Of a stretch of DNA of 64,000 nucleotides, positions 46,765 through 55,741 are shown piece by piece. The stretch is taken from positions 1 to 64,000 of the forward strand of contig JAFVXC010000024.1 in the NCBI GenBank assembly GCA_017501345.1, in the 5' to 3' direction. The notes below the pieces were generated by a model. That model did not search any database and was not told where the DNA came from. It was given only the letters and a program-made list of their open reading frames with translations. The position numbers and the translations under genes were made by a program. Source of the DNA: Clostridia bacterium (GTDB lineage: Bacteria; Bacillota_A; Clostridia; Oscillospirales; CAG-272). Within the stretch, counting starts at the first letter, position 1. The number at the start of each line of letters is the position of its first letter.

Positions 46765-47718
46765 TTATGCAGGGAAGGTCCTTTTTATGAACGAGACCAC
46801 GTTTTCGTAAAATATCTTACGGACAAGGTGCTCAGGATAATTGTGGCGAAGAAGAACCTCGGAGAGGGAAAGAACCGACGAAATGTCCTTGAACGTCTCG
46901 GGGAATTCAGCTCCATCAAAATCACAGCCGAAGGATACGGTATCCTCGCCGCCGAGCGACATATAATGCTCGATGTGTCGGTAAACCGTTTCAGCATCGG
47001 CAAGAGATAGCGATTCATCACAAAGATGGTGCTTATAAAGGTTGATGCCTACAAGTCCGCCCGTCGCTTTAATTGCCTCAAAATGACGGTCGGCGAGATT
47101 TCTTCCGTGACCGTACACCGAAAACGCATCCGAATGCGTTGCAACGATCGGACGGTGATATGCCGATGCAAGCTCGATCACGTCGTCGGTCGAAGCAACC
47201 GAGGCGTGTGAAACATCGGGCACGATGCCGAGACGAAAGCACTCACGAACCACATCTTTACCAAAATCGGTAAGACCGCTCACCATATCCCACGAACCGC
47301 CGATGCAGGTCTCTCCTGCCCAAAGAAGTGTCAGAAAGCGCACTCCATAATCGTACATATGTTGCAAGCGTTCGAGTTTTCCCGCAAGGATGCGGGCGTC
47401 CTCGACCGCAAGAAACGCGGCGGCTCTCCCATTCATCCACGCATTCGACAGATCAGCACTGCTTTGGGAATACGCGATCCGATCCGAATGCTCAAAAATC
47501 AATTTATGAAAGAACTCAGCTACCGAGGAAAACGCAAGATACCCCTCTTCGTCGGAAAGTGCGGATTTCGTAAAAATTGCAAAGATCTGTCCATAATGCT
47601 CGTATTCGGTTATCTTATCAAGCGAAATATGAAGATCGTTCTCATAAAAGCTCTTTTTGTCGTAATAAAGCGCGGTTACGGTATCGCTGTGTAAATCAAA
47701 AAAACTAAGCCGTAACAC
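46765..47718 (-). CDS. Membrane-dipeptidase-family peptidase (M19)
   Basis: A 317-aa zinc dipeptidase of the renal dipeptidase group. FFDLHSDTV supplies the first metal ligands; later VEDA, SHAS, ATHSDA and GCDFDG are in family order. GTG start with GGGAGG 8 nt upstream. No signal peptide, so probably cytosolic. Confidence 0.9.
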   Translation of the reverse strand: MLRLSFFDLHSDTVTALYYDKKSFYENDLHISLDKITEYEHYGQIFAIFTKSALSDEEGYLAFSSVAEFFHKLIFEHSDRIAYSQSSADLSNAWMNGRAAAFLAVEDARILAGKLERLQHMYDYGVRFLTLLWAGETCIGGSWDMVSGLTDFGKDVVRECFRLGIVPDVSHASVASTDDVIELASAYHRPIVATHSDAFSVYGHGRNLADRHFEAIKATGGLVGINLYKHHLCDESLSLADAETVYRHIEHYMSLGGEDTVSFGCDFDGAEFPETFKDISSVLSLSEVLLRHNYPEHLVRKIFYENVVSFIKRTFPA

Positions 47719-47753
47719 GAATATTACCTCCCGTCATAGAAAAAGCAATCCTA

Positions 47754-48167
47754 TCAGGAAACACCGAAAGCGTTTTCAATATGATGGATCCTTAATACCT
47801 CAAACGAATCCTTCTTTTCCTTGAGATAGACCTCAATGACGTCAAGACGCGGCTGCTTCTCTGTCGGATGCTTCAGTAAATAAAGCTGTGCCGCATAGAG
47901 AATCCTGCGTTGCTTTTCCTTGTTTACCGCCATCGCAGGTGTGATCGAAAACGGACTGCTTCCGTCTGCGTTCAGGTAGGGAACCGTCCGCGACTTCACC
48001 TCAACGAAAACGAGATAATCGTCATCCTCTACAAGAAGATCGACCTCATACCTTGAAATATGAAAATTGCGTGCCCTGACCCGAAAGCCTTTCTTCTGAA
48101 GGTACTCTGCGGCAGAATTTTCTCCGAACGCTCCGCGCTCCTTCGTCGTTGCGTCAGCCATTCGCAC
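47754..48167 (-). CDS. UPF0102 (YraN) nuclease-like protein
   Basis: A 137-aa protein with the restriction-endonuclease-like fold: GAFGENSAAEYLQKKG, then YEVDLLVEDDDYLVFVEVKSR, where D and EVK are the catalytic-type residues. Usually next to rnhB, as here; it overlaps rnhB by 14 bp. Confidence 0.9.
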   Translation of the reverse strand: MRMADATTKERGAFGENSAAEYLQKKGFRVRARNFHISRYEVDLLVEDDDYLVFVEVKSRTVPYLNADGSSPFSITPAMAVNKEKQRRILYAAQLYLLKHPTEKQPRLDVIEVYLKEKKDSFEVLRIHHIENAFGVS

Positions 48168-48822
48168 GGTCCGTTCCTGCGGCTTTTTTGCGCGATTTTT
48201 TCTCCTTCGGAGGCTCGTTCAAAAAACGAACGAACAGCGTTCTATGTATCGGGGAAGGACCATACCTCCGAAGCGCCTCACAGTGTGCCTTCGTACCATA
48301 GCCCTTGTGCTTCGCGATCCCATACTCGGGATACGCGCGGTCAAGCTCAACGCATAGCCGATCTCTCGTTACCTTTGCGAGAATCGACGCCGCTGCTATA
48401 CTCGGAGAGATCGCATCTCCGTGAACAACTGCACGTGCGGGTATTTGAAAATCTCTTGCAATATTTCCGTCGATCAGCGCAAAATCCGCCTTTACAGACA
48501 GTCCGTCAATGGCACGCCGCATCGCAAGAAGATTCGCTTCAAGAATGTTCAGCTCATTGATCTCCTCAACCGAGCCGTACGCGATCGAGTAAGCGATCGC
48601 CTCGCGACAAATCACATCGTAAAGCGCCTCACGCTTTTTCTCGGTCAACTTTTTCGAGTCATTGAGCCCCTCGATCATAAGTCCTTCGGGAAGTACGACT
48701 GCAGCGGCAACTACAGGACCGCAAAGAGGGCCACGTCCCGCCTCATCGACACCGCAAACAACGGGATATCCGTTATCCGTCAGCTCCTTTTCGAGGGCGT
48801 AGGTAAGTGTTTTGTTCGTCAT
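48154..48822 (-). CDS. rnhB: Ribonuclease HII
   Basis: Removes ribonucleotides from DNA (222 aa). GVDEAGRGPLCGPVVAAAV with the catalytic Asp-Glu is followed by LNDSKKL, LIDGN and the C-terminal region with the metal-binding residues (SPSIAAASILAKVTRD). The ATG at 48822 has GGGGAGAGGA 6 nt upstream; the longer frame reaches into rbgA. Confidence 0.95.
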   Translation of the reverse strand: MTNKTLTYALEKELTDNGYPVVCGVDEAGRGPLCGPVVAAAVVLPEGLMIEGLNDSKKLTEKKREALYDVICREAIAYSIAYGSVEEINELNILEANLLAMRRAIDGLSVKADFALIDGNIARDFQIPARAVVHGDAISPSIAAASILAKVTRDRLCVELDRAYPEYGIAKHKGYGTKAHCEALRRYGPSPIHRTLFVRFLNEPPKEKKSRKKAAGTDRANG

Positions 48823-48844
48823 AGAAAGTCCTCTCCCCATTCGC

Positions 48845-49720
48845 TTATGACTTCGACGGAATTTTGTCGAGTGTGATCCGTCCGATTTTGGACGAGCGGA
48901 ATTCATCGATCAGCACCGACGCCGTACGCTCGGTGTCGATCTCTCCACCGGAAATGAGGAAGCCACGCTTTTTTCCGACAGTCATAAAAATATCAAGCGG
49001 GGAAAGCTCCGGGTCATTCAGGAGATCGCCGAGCTTATAACGTGCAGCAAAGATATCGGGATAATACGCACTGAGGCGCGCGCAAAGCACGAGAGCAAGG
49101 GACTCGATATCGAGAATATCGTCCTTGATCGCACCCGTGAGTGCAAGATTTTCACCGACGGTCGCATCCTCAAACCTCGGCCACAGAACGCCTGGCATAT
49201 CCATAAGATCAAAGCCGAGCGTAGTTGGCACCCACTGCTTGTTCATCGTAACACCGGGTCTGTTTTCAACCTTGGCACGCTTTCCTCCCGCGATCCTGTT
49301 AATCAGCGAGGATTTACCAACGTTCGGCACACCAAGTACCATTGCGCGGAATCGGCGGCCGACCATCCCCTTTGCTTCCCAGCGCTCGAGCTTTTCACGA
49401 AGCATTTCACGCATAGCGGGAGCGATGCGATTCATCCCTTGACCCGTGATGCAGTCAATGGCAATACACACAGTGTCCTTGCCCGAGAAATATGTGCGAA
49501 ACGCATCGGTTTTCTTGTCGTCGGCAAGGGAGCATTTATTCAGAAGCACGATACGCGGCTTGCCTGCAGTCAAGCGTTCGATTTCAGGATTTCGTGAGGA
49601 AAGCGGAATGCGGGCATCCAGAACCTCTAAAACAATATCAACGTTTGAAAGATTCTCCGAGATCAGACGGCGTGTTTTCGCCATATGTCCGGGGAACCAC
49701 TGTATCGTCTGCGATGGCAT
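48845..49720 (-). CDS. rbgA: Ribosome-assembly GTPase RbgA/YlqF
   Basis: A 291-aa GTPase for late 50S assembly. The order of GTP motifs is circularly permuted: NKCSLAD (G4) comes first, then GVPNVGKSSLIN (G1) and DMPG (G3), as in all YlqF proteins. The C-terminal helical domain binds rRNA. Operon neighbour of rnhB, as in Bacillus. Confidence 0.95.
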   Translation of the reverse strand: MPSQTIQWFPGHMAKTRRLISENLSNVDIVLEVLDARIPLSSRNPEIERLTAGKPRIVLLNKCSLADDKKTDAFRTYFSGKDTVCIAIDCITGQGMNRIAPAMREMLREKLERWEAKGMVGRRFRAMVLGVPNVGKSSLINRIAGGKRAKVENRPGVTMNKQWVPTTLGFDLMDMPGVLWPRFEDATVGENLALTGAIKDDILDIESLALVLCARLSAYYPDIFAARYKLGDLLNDPELSPLDIFMTVGKKRGFLISGGEIDTERTASVLIDEFRSSKIGRITLDKIPSKS

Positions 49721-49762
49721 TTTTTCACCTCACCTTTCTCGTAATGCCTATGGGAAGCACGG

Positions 49763-50575
49763 TCAATCGATCGCGCCGAATCGGGCGAACGGATATACGC
49801 GTATGATCACACGCCCAAGAACACGCCTTTCGTCCACAAGACCGATAACTGAGCTTCGGCTGTCGGCAGAATTATTTCGATTATCACCCATAACAAAGAG
49901 ATAACCCTCGGGAACGCGATATTCGATGCTTTCCTGCCCGTTGTATAACCCGGGCTTTGTGCCGTCGTAATAAGCGTAGGTGGTCTCGTCAACCACGATT
50001 TCCTTTCCGTTTTTATCGCGCACCGTTACGGTGATCGACTGCGGATTGGACTTGTAGCTGAGAACTACGGATTCACCACCCGTCGCGATAACACGCTTGA
50101 CCACGGGCTCGTTGAGCACCTCTCCCGTTTGATGAAAGACGATAATATCGCCTCTTTCGGGCTCGTAAAACAAATCGGAGATCAGAAGCTTTTCCTTTTC
50201 ATAAAGCGTTTTTTCCATCGATTCTCCGGTAACGTCACACAGGCGAACGCCAAACATAAACACAAGAAATACGATACTGATCGAGCAAACGAAAAGCTCA
50301 AGATATTCAAACACATTGCGAGTTAAGGACATCGCCTTCTTTTCGGAAGCGAGAGTCGCGTGTTCGTCCGTCACCTCTGAAGAAGCAGGGGTAACGCCCT
50401 CAGATTCCTCCGATGCCTCATCCGTCTGCTCGGAGGGAACCGTGTCCCGAGTCTCAACGTATTCTTCGACATCCTCCTCTACGGGAAGGATCTCCGATTC
50501 GTTTTCATCATTTCTGCACATAAGAGAATCATCTCCGAATTCAATAGTTTCTTCCTGAGGGACGGGGTATATCAT
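49763..50575 (-). CDS. lepB: Signal peptidase I
   Basis: Membrane serine protease that cleaves Sec and Tat signal peptides (270 aa). One membrane helix at about 88-110, catalytic Ser in GESMEKTL, Lys in VVKRVIATGGE, and GDNRNNSADSR. An acidic, unstructured-looking cytosolic leader of about 80 residues precedes the helix, longer than usual. The ATGA overlap with apgM couples it to that gene. Confidence 0.95.
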   Translation of the reverse strand: MIYPVPQEETIEFGDDSLMCRNDENESEILPVEEDVEEYVETRDTVPSEQTDEASEESEGVTPASSEVTDEHATLASEKKAMSLTRNVFEYLELFVCSISIVFLVFMFGVRLCDVTGESMEKTLYEKEKLLISDLFYEPERGDIIVFHQTGEVLNEPVVKRVIATGGESVVLSYKSNPQSITVTVRDKNGKEIVVDETTYAYYDGTKPGLYNGQESIEYRVPEGYLFVMGDNRNNSADSRSSVIGLVDERRVLGRVIIRVYPFARFGAID

Positions 50576-51786
50576 CCGCGGATCAAGAGATCGAGGAGCG
50601 TATATCCGTTCGGAATGTAAAGTCCGGTTTCTCGGGCCGTAACCTCGTCAAAGGTCTCGGTTCCGCTCTTCTTTTCCTCGGAATCGTAGATAAAGAAGGG
50701 AACAGGATCGGACGTGTGCGTCCGAATACGCAAGGGCGTGGGATGATCGGGAAGCACCATTACCTTGAAGGGCTCACAAGAGGAGGACAAATACTCAAGG
50801 ACCGGCTTCAAGATCTTTTTGTCGATCAGAGAGATCGAAAGAACCTTATTGTCGACCTCCGCACAATGGCCACACTCATCGGGACCCTCTACGTGTACGT
50901 AAACGAAATCGCTTCCACTTCGGAAGGCTTCGATCGCGGCATTGGCTTTACCCTCATAGTTGGTATGCACGTTGCCTGTTGCGCCCTCTACGTCTACGAC
51001 ATCCATCCCCGCACAAAGTCCGATGCCCTTGATCAGATCGACAGCGGAGATGACCGTGCCGCGAAGTCCCCATTTTTCCTTGAAGGAGGGAAGAAAGGGC
51101 TTTTTGCCGGGGCTCCAAAGCCAGATCGAGTTCGCAGGACGAAGCCCCTTCGCACGACGCGCCTCGTTCACAGGATGATGGTTCAGAATATCGAAGCTTG
51201 CGCGCATAATATCGTAAAATTTTTTTCCACCGTTTTCACAGCTCGGGAGATACGCGCGAATGCATTCACCGAGATGATCGTGCGGGCGGCTGAAGGAATA
51301 GTGCTCGTCGGCATCCTTCCACAAAATGCAGTGACGGTAGCTGATACCCGTATAGAAATGACGCATCTTGTTTCCGAGCTTTTCCTCAAGCGTGCGGATC
51401 AGCGCATCGGCCTCCGCAGTTGAGATCTCTCCCGACGAGTGGTCGAGAATGATTTTGTCGTCATAATCCTCTCCATTATCCGACAGCGTAACGAGATTAC
51501 AGCGGATCGCCGTATCGTCCTCAGCCATCTGAAGCCCCATACTGGTTGCCTCAAGCGGAGATCTGCCCTTCGAGTAAACCTTGGGATCGAAGGAAAGGAT
51601 CGCCATATTCGCAGTATCGCTCTCGGGAACCATACCGTTCGGTACGTTCGAAACGGTTCCTACCGTTGATACACGGGCAAGACCGTCCATCGTTTCTTTG
51701 TCTGCCACCTGCATCGGCGTTTTATTTCCAAGCGCGGAGATCGGCTCATCCGCCATTCCGTCGGGGATCACAACAAGATATTTCAT
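50572..51786 (-). CDS. ApgM-type phosphoglycerate mutase or homoserine kinase
   Basis: A 404-aa alkaline-phosphatase-superfamily protein of the archaeal-type cofactor-independent phosphoglycerate mutase group: YLVVIPDGMAD, the Ser-nucleophile region VPESDTANMAIL, VEGPDECGHCAE and LPDHPTP. Some members of this group act as homoserine kinase (ThrB2-type). Here it opens an operon that ends with thrC, which favours that role, but sequence alone does not decide. Confidence 0.88.
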   Translation of the reverse strand: MKYLVVIPDGMADEPISALGNKTPMQVADKETMDGLARVSTVGTVSNVPNGMVPESDTANMAILSFDPKVYSKGRSPLEATSMGLQMAEDDTAIRCNLVTLSDNGEDYDDKIILDHSSGEISTAEADALIRTLEEKLGNKMRHFYTGISYRHCILWKDADEHYSFSRPHDHLGECIRAYLPSCENGGKKFYDIMRASFDILNHHPVNEARRAKGLRPANSIWLWSPGKKPFLPSFKEKWGLRGTVISAVDLIKGIGLCAGMDVVDVEGATGNVHTNYEGKANAAIEAFRSGSDFVYVHVEGPDECGHCAEVDNKVLSISLIDKKILKPVLEYLSSSCEPFKVMVLPDHPTPLRIRTHTSDPVPFFIYDSEEKKSGTETFDEVTARETGLYIPNGYTLLDLLIRG

Positions 51787-51884
51787 AGTTCGTCACATCC
51801 TTATGTAATGGGTAAATCGTAATATTCGGCGTTGTCGTTTTTCATAAAAAGCAATCAGATGTCCGTACACGTCGAATACAGTAT

Positions 51885-51913
51885 AGTATAACACAAAAGG
51901 TCTCGCGATACAA
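51885..51913 (-). promoter_or_regulatory. Promoter of the apgM-to-thrC operon
   Basis: On the minus strand TTGTAT (51908-51913), a 17-nt spacer and TATACT (51885-51890), 99 bp before the start. Confidence 0.7.
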
Positions 51914-51977
51914 GAGCTATAAGAAAATTTATTTTGAAAAAACATAAAAATTTACAAAATAATATTCCCGAAACATC

Positions 51978-52006
51978 TTGAAAAGCACTGGCTCGTATGG
52001 TATAGT
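51978..52006 (+). promoter_or_regulatory. Promoter of the membrane-anchored hypothetical gene
   Basis: TTGAAA (51978-51983), a 17-nt spacer, TATAGT (52001-52006), 35 bp before the ATG. Confidence 0.72.
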
Positions 52007-52040
52007 ATACTCAAGCAATAAAAAAGAAAAGGAGTTGGCT

Positions 52041-52700
52041 ATGAAAAGCAACGGAGCCCATATCAAAAAGAGTATGCTCACCGTTATGATCTCGATAGCG
52101 GCACTTCTTTTGATCCTTGTTATATTGATACAAGTGCTTACTCGGTGCAAAACAGATCCCTCAAGCCCTCCCTCCGAAACGACCGACCACACCGTCACGC
52201 TCGAATTTTCAGACGAATACGTTACCGACCGAGAGGTCTTCGAAGCGGACGAGAAATACTTCACCTACGACCGAACGGTCTATTTCTACGATCCGCAGAC
52301 CGGCGTGACTGAGGGAATTGAAGAAGGGAAGTACGACGATTTCGGTGCCGCCGCAGAGCTGCTATGCAGGATGATCGAATCGATCATTGCAGGAGATGCT
52401 GAAACGTATAATACGTTTTTCAGTGATATCTATTTTGAACAAAACGAAGAAAAATCCGAATTCAGTATGCAAAAGCTCTATGACATCCTGCTTTCGGAGC
52501 ATTCCGTTTCGGAAGAGACCGACGATAACGGTGTAACCTATAAGGAATACATCTACGAGGTCAGATACAAGATCAGAAACAACAACGGCTCCTTCCGATC
52601 GGACGTCGACAGCGACAAGATCCGCAAGCAGTATTTTCTGATCACGAACCGAAGCGGTCAGTTGAGCATCGATAAGATCTATACCTACAACGCGTCTTGA
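52041..52700 (+). CDS. Membrane-anchored extracellular protein, unknown
   Basis: A 219-aa protein with an N-terminal anchor (LTVMISIAALLLILVILIQV) and an acidic extracellular domain of about 185 residues that contains a compact alpha-beta part (GAAAELLCRMIESIIAGDAETYNTFF, then strands to the end), similar in shape to NTF2-like folds. No known family was recognised. RBS AAAAGGAG 6 nt upstream; own promoter. Confidence 0.75.
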   Translation: MKSNGAHIKKSMLTVMISIAALLLILVILIQVLTRCKTDPSSPPSETTDHTVTLEFSDEYVTDREVFEADEKYFTYDRTVYFYDPQTGVTEGIEEGKYDDFGAAAELLCRMIESIIAGDAETYNTFFSDIYFEQNEEKSEFSMQKLYDILLSEHSVSEETDDNGVTYKEYIYEVRYKIRNNNGSFRSDVDSDKIRKQYFLITNRSGQLSIDKIYTYNAS

Positions 52701-52712
52701 TATCTGAAAAGA

Positions 52713-52778
52713 AAAAGGGCAGAGCAAACGGCATCACACCTCAGAGAATGAAGTGCAGACCGAATCCTCAGCCCTTTT
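52713..52778. terminator. Possible terminator between convergent genes
   Basis: AAAAGGGC (52713-52720) pairs with GCCCTTTT (52771-52778), but the loop is about 50 nt. It could serve either converging gene; weak. Confidence 0.4.
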
Positions 52779-52799
52779 GAGATTTAACGCAATGTCAAA

Positions 52800-53237
52800 T
52801 CACTTTACGTACGTGTCGATAACCTCTTGTACCCAACCAAGGAAATCAGCAACCTCCTCAGGGGTGACCTTTCCGTTCAGATTCAGGAAACCCGCAGACT
52901 TAACGTAGTGAATCTTCTCAGCAACATTGGTGCCTGCATTCTTCAGCACCTCAACGATCTTCGCAGCAGCCTCGGGGGTGCCATCAATCACAAGTGCAAC
53001 GTTTGCGGTCTTCTTTTTGTCAAGCTCGGCGCAAAAGCGACGGACAACATCGTCGGGATCCTTCTTTACCGTGAGTGCAAGAATAACAAGGCGCTCCTTG
53101 TCGCAGGAATACGCAGGGGGGATGATGTCAAACGCATTCTTATTGTCCTTCAGGTCATACTTCTGAACGAACTGCTCGCCCAGTGCAACGATCTTGGGGT
53201 TCTTAGCCTTATGCAGATAACGCATTTTAATTGCCAT
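52800..53237 (-). CDS. Small soluble protein with flavodoxin-like pattern, unknown
   Basis: A 145-aa cytosolic protein with alternating strands and helices (RLVILALTVKKDPDDVVRRF, ANVALVIDGTPEAAAKIVEV, EKIHYVKSAGFLNL), like part of a flavodoxin/Rossmann sheet. No cofactor motif is clear. AGGAGG 9 nt before the ATG at 53237; the frame is open upstream but without an RBS. It is the last host gene before the prophage. Confidence 0.7.
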   Translation of the reverse strand: MAIKMRYLHKAKNPKIVALGEQFVQKYDLKDNKNAFDIIPPAYSCDKERLVILALTVKKDPDDVVRRFCAELDKKKTANVALVIDGTPEAAAKIVEVLKNAGTNVAEKIHYVKSAGFLNLNGKVTPEEVADFLGWVQEVIDTYVK

Positions 53238-53553
53238 TATAAGATTCCTCCTAAAATATATCTTGTAATTTATTATAACATATTTTGACACACAAGAGGG
53301 AATATTTTTGATTTTTTTTGAATTTTGGTGGAATGCACAAATTAAACGCACCGTTTTGGATATTCTGTCCATTGCCAAAGCTTGAATTCCTATGATAAAA
53401 TATCTTACAGATAGATTTTAACCAATTCGTTTCTACCGAAGCACAATACAAGGGATAACATTTGACCGTCGAAAGCATAAAGAGACGTCTCTCATCAAAT
53501 GTGTATCCTGTTACAGGTAGTAACAAGGGAATATAAAAACGCGAATATAATTA
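53238..53553. other. AT-rich host intergenic stretch left of the prophage
   Basis: Contains TATAAT on the minus strand (rc of 53272-53277) as the likely -10 of the gene at 52800-53237. Otherwise I see no gene, RNA or repeat. Confidence 0.5.
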
Positions 53554-53570
53554 TACAAAATACAAATTTA
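53543..53570. other. attL of the prophage
   Basis: Left end. The host arm ATTATACAAAA, then the 6-bp centre TACAAA, then the phage arm TTTAGGTATTG. The 16-bp core shared with attR is 53554-53569. A copy of ATTGTACAAAG follows at 53574. Confidence 0.75.
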
Positions 53571-53843
53571 GGTATTGTACAAAGCTACGAGGAAGTTCTC
53601 GTAGCTTCTTTTTTCACTCGTGGCGTCAGATCTTTCCTCGAAGTGTATACCTTGCTCGGTAGGGAAGCTTTCTGGGAGAACGTGCAAACGCATTATCTTG
53701 ATCGAATAAATGACATATCAACACCCGATAAAGCCCGACGAAAGCAATCAGTATGTAACCGGCTCGATAATCTAGGTATAGATCTAACTAAGACTGAAAG
53801 CGGTTTGTATGGCTCTGAATACAAGCTTTACGTTCGTCCTTGA
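53554..53843 (+). CDS. Displaced C-terminal 95 residues of Rep
   Basis: From the att core the frame runs QNTNLGIVQSYEEVLV and on to a stop at 53843. The end of the prophage rep gene at 59350 enters the same core in the same codon phase (VQNTNF). Joining the two at the core gives a 409-aa Rep. The displaced part (FFTRGVRSFLEVYTLLGREA and after) has the pattern of the C-terminal helical region of rolling-circle Rep proteins of this type. An ATG at 53499 opens the frame in host DNA but has no RBS, so this piece is probably untranslated while integrated. Confidence 0.75.
53583..53613 (+). terminator. Terminator-like hairpin at the left prophage end
   Basis: Perfect 9-bp stem AGCTACGAG/CTCGTAGCT with a 6-nt loop and a T-rich tail. 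In the prophage it would stop host transcription entering the phage. In the circular form it would lie inside the rebuilt rep coding region, which is odd and may limit read-through. Confidence 0.65.
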
Positions 53844-53857
53844 TAAGGTAGACAAGC

Positions 53858-54142
53858 ATGATAGTTCGTTATAAATGCAAAGATAGCAAATCTGCAATAA
53901 TGTTAGTTTCAGAGGTTGAGAAAGTAGGAACCGCTTGTTATTTTCATCCAGTAAATCCTGATCTTTATTCTATTGTAATTGATCCTATTTCGGATGATTG
54001 CTATGACTCTATTGTATTAGATCTTTATAGTAATGGAAAAGTTGACGTTACCAATCATTATTATCGTACGTATGAGGACGTAGAAGAGGAGGATCCGATC
54101 GACTATATATCACGAGAGAAGTGCAAGGGGGATGTTAAATGA
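53858..54142 (+). CDS. Phage hypothetical protein
   Basis: A 94-aa acidic protein (VEEEDPIDY near the end) with mixed strands and helices and no membrane segment. RBS AAGGTAG 6 nt upstream. It overlaps the next gene by 4 bp (ATGA). Position right after rep in the circular map suggests an early replication or regulation role; not recognised. Confidence 0.7.
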   Translation: MIVRYKCKDSKSAIMLVSEVEKVGTACYFHPVNPDLYSIVIDPISDDCYDSIVLDLYSNGKVDVTNHYYRTYEDVEEEDPIDYISREKCKGDVK

Positions 54143-54378
54143 TTGCTACTTGTATATCCGTTGATCAGAATATCGATAACGAAAATTTATATATAGTCTT
54201 TGCACCTTTGAATTATAATTTTTATGATTTATCCACGTTTTTTACTTATAAAACTTCTTTAACACCTTTTACAATTGTTCCCGGTGATATTGTTCAATTA
54301 AAATTTTCTTTTTTTACGCATCAAATCAAATCCATTAAAAAGTATACTAAAAAATTTAATTTAAAAGTGAGGTTGTAA
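54139..54378 (+). CDS. Phage hypothetical protein, possible DNA-binding
   Basis: A 79-aa protein, strand-rich at the N-terminus and strongly basic at the C-terminus (HQIKSIKKYTKKFNLKVRL). No known motif. Its size, charge and location next to rep allow a single-strand DNA-binding role (gene V-type), which is an inference only. Confidence 0.6.
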   Translation: MIATCISVDQNIDNENLYIVFAPLNYNFYDLSTFFTYKTSLTPFTIVPGDIVQLKFSFFTHQIKSIKKYTKKFNLKVRL

Positions 54379-54380
54379 AA

Positions 54381-54608
54381 ATGTTTCAGTATATGCTTCT
54401 CGGTTATTATATTTTTCAGTCTAAAAATAAAAAGGACGTCGTAATCCTAAACTTCCTTCCCAATGACGACGATAAATGGGAAGGCACTCCTGGTAATACT
54501 GTTTTTTGTATGCGTGATAACGTGATCGGCGAGCTGCAGATCGGCGAGACGTATAAAGTTGTATCTAATCGCGGCTCTAATTTTGCATCTGCAGTTATCA
54601 AGATCTGA
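54381..54608 (+). CDS. Phage hypothetical protein, possible OB-fold
   Basis: A 75-aa protein with a strand pattern ending in GELQIGETYKVVSNRGSNFASAVIKI, which resembles a small OB-fold. It lies 2 nt after the previous gene. It is an alternative candidate for the single-strand DNA-binding protein of the phage. Confidence 0.6.
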   Translation: MFQYMLLGYYIFQSKNKKDVVILNFLPNDDDKWEGTPGNTVFCMRDNVIGELQIGETYKVVSNRGSNFASAVIKI

Positions 54609-54617
54609 AGGTGATTT

Positions 54618-55736
54618 ATGAAAAAGCGGTTTTTTGTAATTTTGACTTGTTTTATTTTGGTTCTAACATTACCTATTACCGCTTTTGCGGCTCTGGAGCC
54701 GTTGGACTATTGGTATGAAGTACATCAAAACACTTTGATTTATGATTTTGATGATATGTCTGGTTTGCAAACTGTAACCGAATCATATGAAGATGGTTAT
54801 TTGAATTTTTATGATTTTTCAAGTATGGATTCAATGGAATTTGAAAATTACCTTGAATATTCATATAATTTTCTTGAGCCAGTTAACAAATATATTAACG
54901 GTGTAAATTATCAGCTTAATCTATCGTATTTATATTGGTTTCCTTTTGGAGACGTCGAGCTTCTTTCGTCCGGCTATTTAACTATCAGTTTCTTTATGTG
55001 TTTGACTGATACCGTTGTTTTTGATGATTTCTATTATACGGTTGCGGATGGATATGAATTTTTGTCAACTGCCGGTACAAATTTACAATACGATGTTTTA
55101 GGTTATAGCGATGTTGACGGTGTTGAATCTGTCACAACTGACGTTTATTCTGTTACTTCTCCATCTGATCTGTATAGCGATTTTTTTGTAGAAAAATTTG
55201 ATTTTCCTACTCGTTACGTTCGTCGAATTGATATCAAAGTTCGTTTGGATGCGTTGACTCAATATACCGCTTTTGGTCTGCGGATCTCCGGCAAGGATTG
55301 GATGAACGAATCAAGTAATATAAACCCTTACGTTGCGATTGGTATTTGTTCACCTGACAACAACGTATCTGTTTACGATCCTGTCACCAACGAAGATCTG
55401 AAAGCTGAAATTCAAGAAGTAAAGCAGCAGCTCACTGATCTAAATAACGGCTTACTCGTTCCTGATGAGAGTAATAGCAACGTTGTCGAGTCAATGGATA
55501 ACGTTAAGGATGATTTGAAAGGTGATCTTGAATCTATTGGCGATGCTCTTGTAGTTCCGGAACCCGATATTGATTCAGCTCGAGATGCGTTTTATACTTA
55601 TTTTCAATTTTTTGATGTCGATTTAGCTAAATCTACGTTAGGCGTGTTTTTTGATCGTCCTATTGTTACCGGTATGGCTGCCATCGTTGCGTTTATTTCC
55701 TTAGTCTCCTTTTTACTATTTGGCAAGAAAGGTTGA
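54618..55736 (+). CDS. Phage adsorption protein (pIII-like)
   Basis: A 372-aa protein with a clear signal peptide (MKKRFFVILTCFILVLTLP, cleaved near AFA), a Tyr/Phe/Asp-rich extracellular region of about 230 residues, a coiled stretch (EIQEVKQQLTDLNNGLL) and a C-terminal membrane anchor (PIVTGMAAIVAFISLVSFLLF) closed by GKKG. This architecture is that of the filamentous phage tip protein that binds the host. Sequence similarity to known pIII was not recognised. RBS GAAGGTG. Confidence 0.72.
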   Translation: MKKRFFVILTCFILVLTLPITAFAALEPLDYWYEVHQNTLIYDFDDMSGLQTVTESYEDGYLNFYDFSSMDSMEFENYLEYSYNFLEPVNKYINGVNYQLNLSYLYWFPFGDVELLSSGYLTISFFMCLTDTVVFDDFYYTVADGYEFLSTAGTNLQYDVLGYSDVDGVESVTTDVYSVTSPSDLYSDFFVEKFDFPTRYVRRIDIKVRLDALTQYTAFGLRISGKDWMNESSNINPYVAIGICSPDNNVSVYDPVTNEDLKAEIQEVKQQLTDLNNGLLVPDESNSNVVESMDNVKDDLKGDLESIGDALVVPEPDIDSARDAFYTYFQFFDVDLAKSTLGVFFDRPIVTGMAAIVAFISLVSFLLFGKKG

Positions 55737-55741
55737 TTTTT

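Noticed and set aside
53499..53843. An independent 114-aa gene starting in host DNA
   Set aside because: The ATG has no RBS, and the first 18 codons are host sequence before the att core; the remainder is better explained as the displaced end of Rep.
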